Shown piece by piece: positions 5,750-8,156 of a stretch of 8,156 nt of DNA. The notes beneath the pieces were generated by a model. The model was not told the DNA's origin. It was given only the letters and a program-made list of their open reading frames with translations, and made no database searches. This DNA is from an uncultured Verrucomicrobiota bacterium. Its GTDB lineage: Bacteria > Verrucomicrobiota > Kiritimatiellia > RFP12 > UBA1067. Numbering within the stretch: position 1 is the stretch's first letter; every line of letters starts with the position of its first letter. Location: assembly GCA_947305585.1 (NCBI GenBank), contig CAMZDY010000049.1:1-8156 (forward strand). Direction: 5' to 3'. Both the position numbers and the translations under genes were made by a program.

Positions 5750-7389
5750 TCAAGAAAGCCATAGTTCTGGCCGCCGGTCTCGGCACGCGGCTCCGTCCGC
5801 TCACCTGCATGGCGCCCAAGCCGATGATGCCGGTGTGGGGCGAACCGATGCTGAAGCGGATCGTGGATACGCTCCGTGAGATGGGCGTGGAGCAGATCGC
5901 GATCAACTCCCACTATCTGCACGAACAGGTGGATGAATGGGCCGTCGCCAACGGCTGCATCCCCAGCTACGAACCGGAGATCCTCGGCACCGGCGGTGTG
6001 CTCAATCCTCTGCGCGGCTTCATCGGCGGGGACGATTTCTATCTCGTGAACGGCGATATCCTGCTCGATGGCGCCCGGGATTGGAAACCGTCCATTCCCG
6101 CCGGGTGCATCGGTGAGGCGCTGGTCAGTTCCTCGCTGGGACCGCGCACGATCGAACTCGAGCCGGCCAACGGTTGGGTGGTGAACTGGAAGAGCCCCGA
6201 TCCCGGCTTCGACGGCACGTACACCTATCTGGGTTTTGCCGCGCTCAAGGCGGAGATTCTCGATTTCGTCCGTCCGGACGGATTTTCCACCATCATCGAA
6301 GCCTATGAAAAGGCGATGCTGGCCGGCCGGTTCGTCAAGGGGACGGACCTGAAAGGGGTGCTGTGGACCGACGCCGGCACTATCGAATCGTATATCGAGG
6401 TCAACACCGACGGCAAGGACAACGCGTTCCATTCGCTGCCGCAGTTCCGGGCGCTGGCGGAAAACGGCCGGGAATACGAGAACATCTCGTTTCTGGGCGC
6501 GCGCGGCAGCGACCGGGTGTTCTTCCGCGCCGATGACGATATCGTGATCGTCTACGACGACGCCTCGCGGGCGGAAAACGCCAAGTATGCCGGCCACACC
6601 AGATTCCTCGCCGCGCACGGCATTCCGGTGCCGGAGTTGAAGGCGGATCTGCCCGACTGCAAGACGTTGGCCATGAGCTGGTGCGGAGAGGGCGGCTACA
6701 AGCTCGAACACTATGTGAAGGTGGTGGAAACTCTGGCCCGGTTCAACGCGCTCGATTTTGGCGCGCTCGAGCTGGAGCCCCCGTTCGACGCCGATCTCTA
6801 CCGGTGGGAACACGATCTTTTCGCCGAATACTGCCTCGCCCGTCGCTTCACCCTGCCGCTCGAGGACGAGGTAAGGGCGGATCTGGACAAGTTGTCCGCC
6901 TATTTGCTTAAATTACCGCCCGCGCTCGTCCATCGCGACTTCCAGTCCACCAACATCCTGTGGAACGAGTCCGGCCGGATGGCGATCATCGACTATCAAG
7001 GCATGCGCAAGGGGCCTGCCGCCTACGACCTCGCGTCGCTCCTGTACGATCCCTACATTTCGATTCCGGAGGGCGAACGCCGCGCGCTCGCGAAGCTCTA
7101 CGCCAAAGCCGCCCGCGACGAGACGATTCTGGCGGCGCTGCCGTATGCCGCTTGCCAGCGGCTCGTCCAGTGCCTGGGGGCGTACGGACGGCTCGCGTCG
7201 GTGGGCAAGTACGAATTCTGCCGCTATGTGGAGCCGGCGCTCGTGAATCTGCTGGCGGTGGCGGACGATGCCGGACTCGACAATCTCGCGGCGCTGGCGG
7301 AAACGCTGATCGCGCAGGAGGAGCGCCGCCACCATCATCACCATGGCCATGGCGGCCATTGCGGTTGCGGAGGGCATCATCATGGGTAG
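5746..7389 (+). CDS. Bifunctional nucleotidyltransferase-kinase fusion (MurU-AmgK-like) with His-rich tail
   Basis: 547 residues. Residues ~1-235 are a sugar-1-phosphate nucleotidyltransferase: K-A-I-V-L-A-A-G-L-G-T-R at 4-15, P24-K25-P26, LGTGG, V-N-G-D104 (metal-binding Asp) and W-T-D209-A-G-T. Residues ~245-528 are an aminoglycoside phosphotransferase/choline-kinase-fold kinase: G-S-D-R-V-F-F-R nucleotide loop, Brenner motif H396-R-D398-F-Q-S-T-N403, metal Asp D416 in I-I-D-Y-Q, then GPAAYDLASLLYDPY. In Pseudomonas, AmgK phosphorylates MurNAc (and GlcNAc) at C1 and MurU converts MurNAc-1-P to UDP-MurNAc, bypassing de novo synthesis; those proteins (~339 and ~223 residues) add up to about this length. 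The order here is transferase first. Substrate is inferred: another sugar and nucleotide are possible. Residues 529-547 hold 10 His and 2 Cys, a likely metal-binding tail. The start overlaps the upstream stop (ATGA, 5746-5749) with no clear ribosome binding site; it is fixed by the nucleotidyltransferase fold beginning at residue 3. Confidence 0.9.
   Translation: MIKKAIVLAAGLGTRLRPLTCMAPKPMMPVWGEPMLKRIVDTLREMGVEQIAINSHYLHEQVDEWAVANGCIPSYEPEILGTGGVLNPLRGFIGGDDFYLVNGDILLDGARDWKPSIPAGCIGEALVSSSLGPRTIELEPANGWVVNWKSPDPGFDGTYTYLGFAALKAEILDFVRPDGFSTIIEAYEKAMLAGRFVKGTDLKGVLWTDAGTIESYIEVNTDGKDNAFHSLPQFRALAENGREYENISFLGARGSDRVFFRADDDIVIVYDDASRAENAKYAGHTRFLAAHGIPVPELKADLPDCKTLAMSWCGEGGYKLEHYVKVVETLARFNALDFGALELEPPFDADLYRWEHDLFAEYCLARRFTLPLEDEVRADLDKLSAYLLKLPPALVHRDFQSTNILWNESGRMAIIDYQGMRKGPAAYDLASLLYDPYISIPEGERRALAKLYAKAARDETILAALPYAACQRLVQCLGAYGRLASVGKYEFCRYVEPALVNLLAVADDAGLDNLAALAETLIAQEERRHHHHHGHGGHCGCGGHHHG
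7343..7359 (+). other. Small inverted repeat inside the His-tail coding region
   Basis: ATGGCC (7343-7348) and GGCCAT (7354-7359) can pair as a 6-bp stem with a 5-base loop, ending 9 bases before the ribosome binding site of the next gene. A 12-base palindrome (CCATGGCCATGG, 7341-7352) overlaps it. It may only reflect His/Gly codons; a role in initiation of the next gene is speculative. Confidence 0.3.
7369..7374 (+). promoter_or_regulatory. Ribosome binding site of the last gene
   Basis: GGAGGG, 7 bases before the ATG at 7382, lying within the codons of the upstream protein's His/Cys/Gly-rich tail. It decides the start at 7382 and an 8-base overlap with the upstream gene. Confidence 0.75.
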
Positions 7390-8156
7390 CTATCGCGCCT
7401 TCATCGCCCGGATCCGGAAAACCGGCAAGCGCCGTCCCGAGTCGGTGACCACGGTCGCCATGGGACGCGAACGCACGTTCAAGGCGTTCGACCTGGGCAA
7501 CGACACTTTCATCTTCGAGGACGGCATCCACAACCATCTTTCCGTCCGCCCCTCGGTGCTGATCGTGCCCAAGGAACATCTGACGCGCCGTCAGAAGGGT
7601 ATGGTGATGACCATCACCACCGGCAACCATTCGGTGGCCGCGTTTCCGTTGCTGGACGGCCGCTTCTGGAAGCTTTCGCACCTCAAGCCCGAAATGCGCG
7701 AAGAAGCGCTGATGAAGCATGTCCTTTGCGCCAATATCGTCAACGACATCCTGGAGATTTCGCAGCGCGACGTGGCCAGCAAGCAGCTGTTCGTGTCGGA
7801 CGGGTGGCTCCTCGAGACCGGAGGCTTCGGTCTGGACAAGATCATCATGCTCGACCGCAACGAGATCACGCTCGACCATTACCGTTCGCTCGGACAGGAA
7901 TGGCGCGTCAAGCCGCTCGCGTGGACCGAATCGGGCATGAAGCTGGCGCTGGAGGCGTCCAAGAAGCGCATCGCCAGCAAGTTGCGCTACTACCATTCTT
8001 CGCGCGGCGTGCATTTCCTCACGTTCCCGGAGTTCAAGAAGTTCGCCGCGATGGCGGCCGACGCGGAAAAACTGCCCAAATTCATCGAAGGACTCAAGGA
8101 AATGGTGGCCGTGCACGAAGGCAACCGCTATTCCTTCGTCCGGATGCCGAAATATC
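7382..8156 (+). CDS. Unrecognised soluble protein, 3' truncated by window edge
   Basis: The frame is open from the ATG at 7382 to the window end (258 full codons, no stop). I do not recognise the family. The N-terminus is strongly basic (R-A-F-I-A-R-I-R-K, GKRRPE). There is no signal peptide and no membrane helix, so a cytoplasmic protein is likely. Segments that look conserved-like are FEDGIHNHLSVRPSVLIVP (about residues 45-63), TITTGNHSVAAFPLLDGRFW (78-97), VSDGWLLETGGFGLDKI and a basic helical part near KKRIASKLRYYHSSRGVHF. No nucleotide-binding or hydrolase signature was found. A good ribosome binding site supports the start; an in-frame ATG at 7460 (residue 27) lacks one. Tight overlap with the kinase fusion and uninterrupted codon structure without stops make it a real gene. 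Its job is unknown; linkage suggests the same envelope or sugar pathway. Confidence 0.8.
   Translation, partial: MGSYRAFIARIRKTGKRRPESVTTVAMGRERTFKAFDLGNDTFIFEDGIHNHLSVRPSVLIVPKEHLTRRQKGMVMTITTGNHSVAAFPLLDGRFWKLSHLKPEMREEALMKHVLCANIVNDILEISQRDVASKQLFVSDGWLLETGGFGLDKIIMLDRNEITLDHYRSLGQEWRVKPLAWTESGMKLALEASKKRIASKLRYYHSSRGVHFLTFPEFKKFAAMAADAEKLPKFIEGLKEMVAVHEGNRYSFVRMPKY

Noticed and set aside
5695..6813. Long minus-strand open frame (372 codons) antisense to the nucleotidyltransferase-kinase gene
   Set aside because: The plus strand shows all catalytic motifs of both enzyme domains; the antisense product has no recognisable features and no ribosome binding site was noted.
7330..7389. His-rich tail as a cloning-vector His-tag or contamination
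   Set aside because: The tag-like codons are mixed with Gly and Cys codons, end in TAG, and run directly into a coupled downstream gene with the same codon style; no vector sequence follows.
6986..8116. Long minus-strand open frame (376 codons) covering the kinase end and the last gene
   Set aside because: It spans two overlapping plus-strand genes supported by a ribosome binding site and motifs; the predicted product is Arg/His-rich with a low-complexity part, typical of antisense frames in GC-rich DNA.

Overview
The window is one dense block of plus-strand coding sequence with no intergenic gap longer than 4 bases. It is GC-rich, with G or C favoured at third codon positions. The taxon cannot be fixed without a search. 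The Gram-negative-style envelope machinery (ExbB/ExbD, a TolA/TonB-like anchor, TPR and VWA proteins) together with many coupled genes of unknown function would fit the PVC group (Verrucomicrobiota, Kiritimatiellota, Lentisphaerota), but that is a low-confidence inference.

Layout: (1) 1-527, the 3' end of lepA (elongation factor 4), cut by the window edge. (2) 532-1020, an unusually short ExbB/TolQ-type proton-channel subunit. (3) 1004-1417, an ExbD/TolR-type partner. (4) 1414-3303, a large exported TPR protein. (5) 3300-4943, a protein with a TolA/TonB-like N-terminal membrane helix (S-x3-H), a long acidic and proline-containing linker and a complete-MIDAS von Willebrand factor A domain. (6) 4940-5749, a two-helix membrane protein with a helical TPR-like tail, family not recognised. 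(7) 5746-7389, a bifunctional fusion of a sugar-1-phosphate nucleotidyltransferase and an aminoglycoside-phosphotransferase-fold kinase, resembling MurU joined to AmgK of the MurNAc recycling route, ending in a His/Cys-rich tail. (8) 7382 to the window end, an unrecognised soluble protein cut by the edge.

Genes 2-8 overlap one another by 4 to 17 bases (four junctions are ATGA or GTGA), so they are probably one transcript with translational coupling. Genes 2-5 look like a rebuilt Tol/Ton motor: TolQ-like and TolR-like subunits, a CpoB-like TPR protein and a TolA-like anchor whose usual periplasmic C-terminal domain is replaced by a VWA domain. No TolB, Pal, or TonB C-terminal domain is seen. 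The fused kinase/nucleotidyltransferase immediately downstream suggests a link between the motor and cell-wall sugar recycling. This combination is the most interesting content of the window.

No RNA gene, CRISPR array, mobile element, convincing promoter or terminator was seen.
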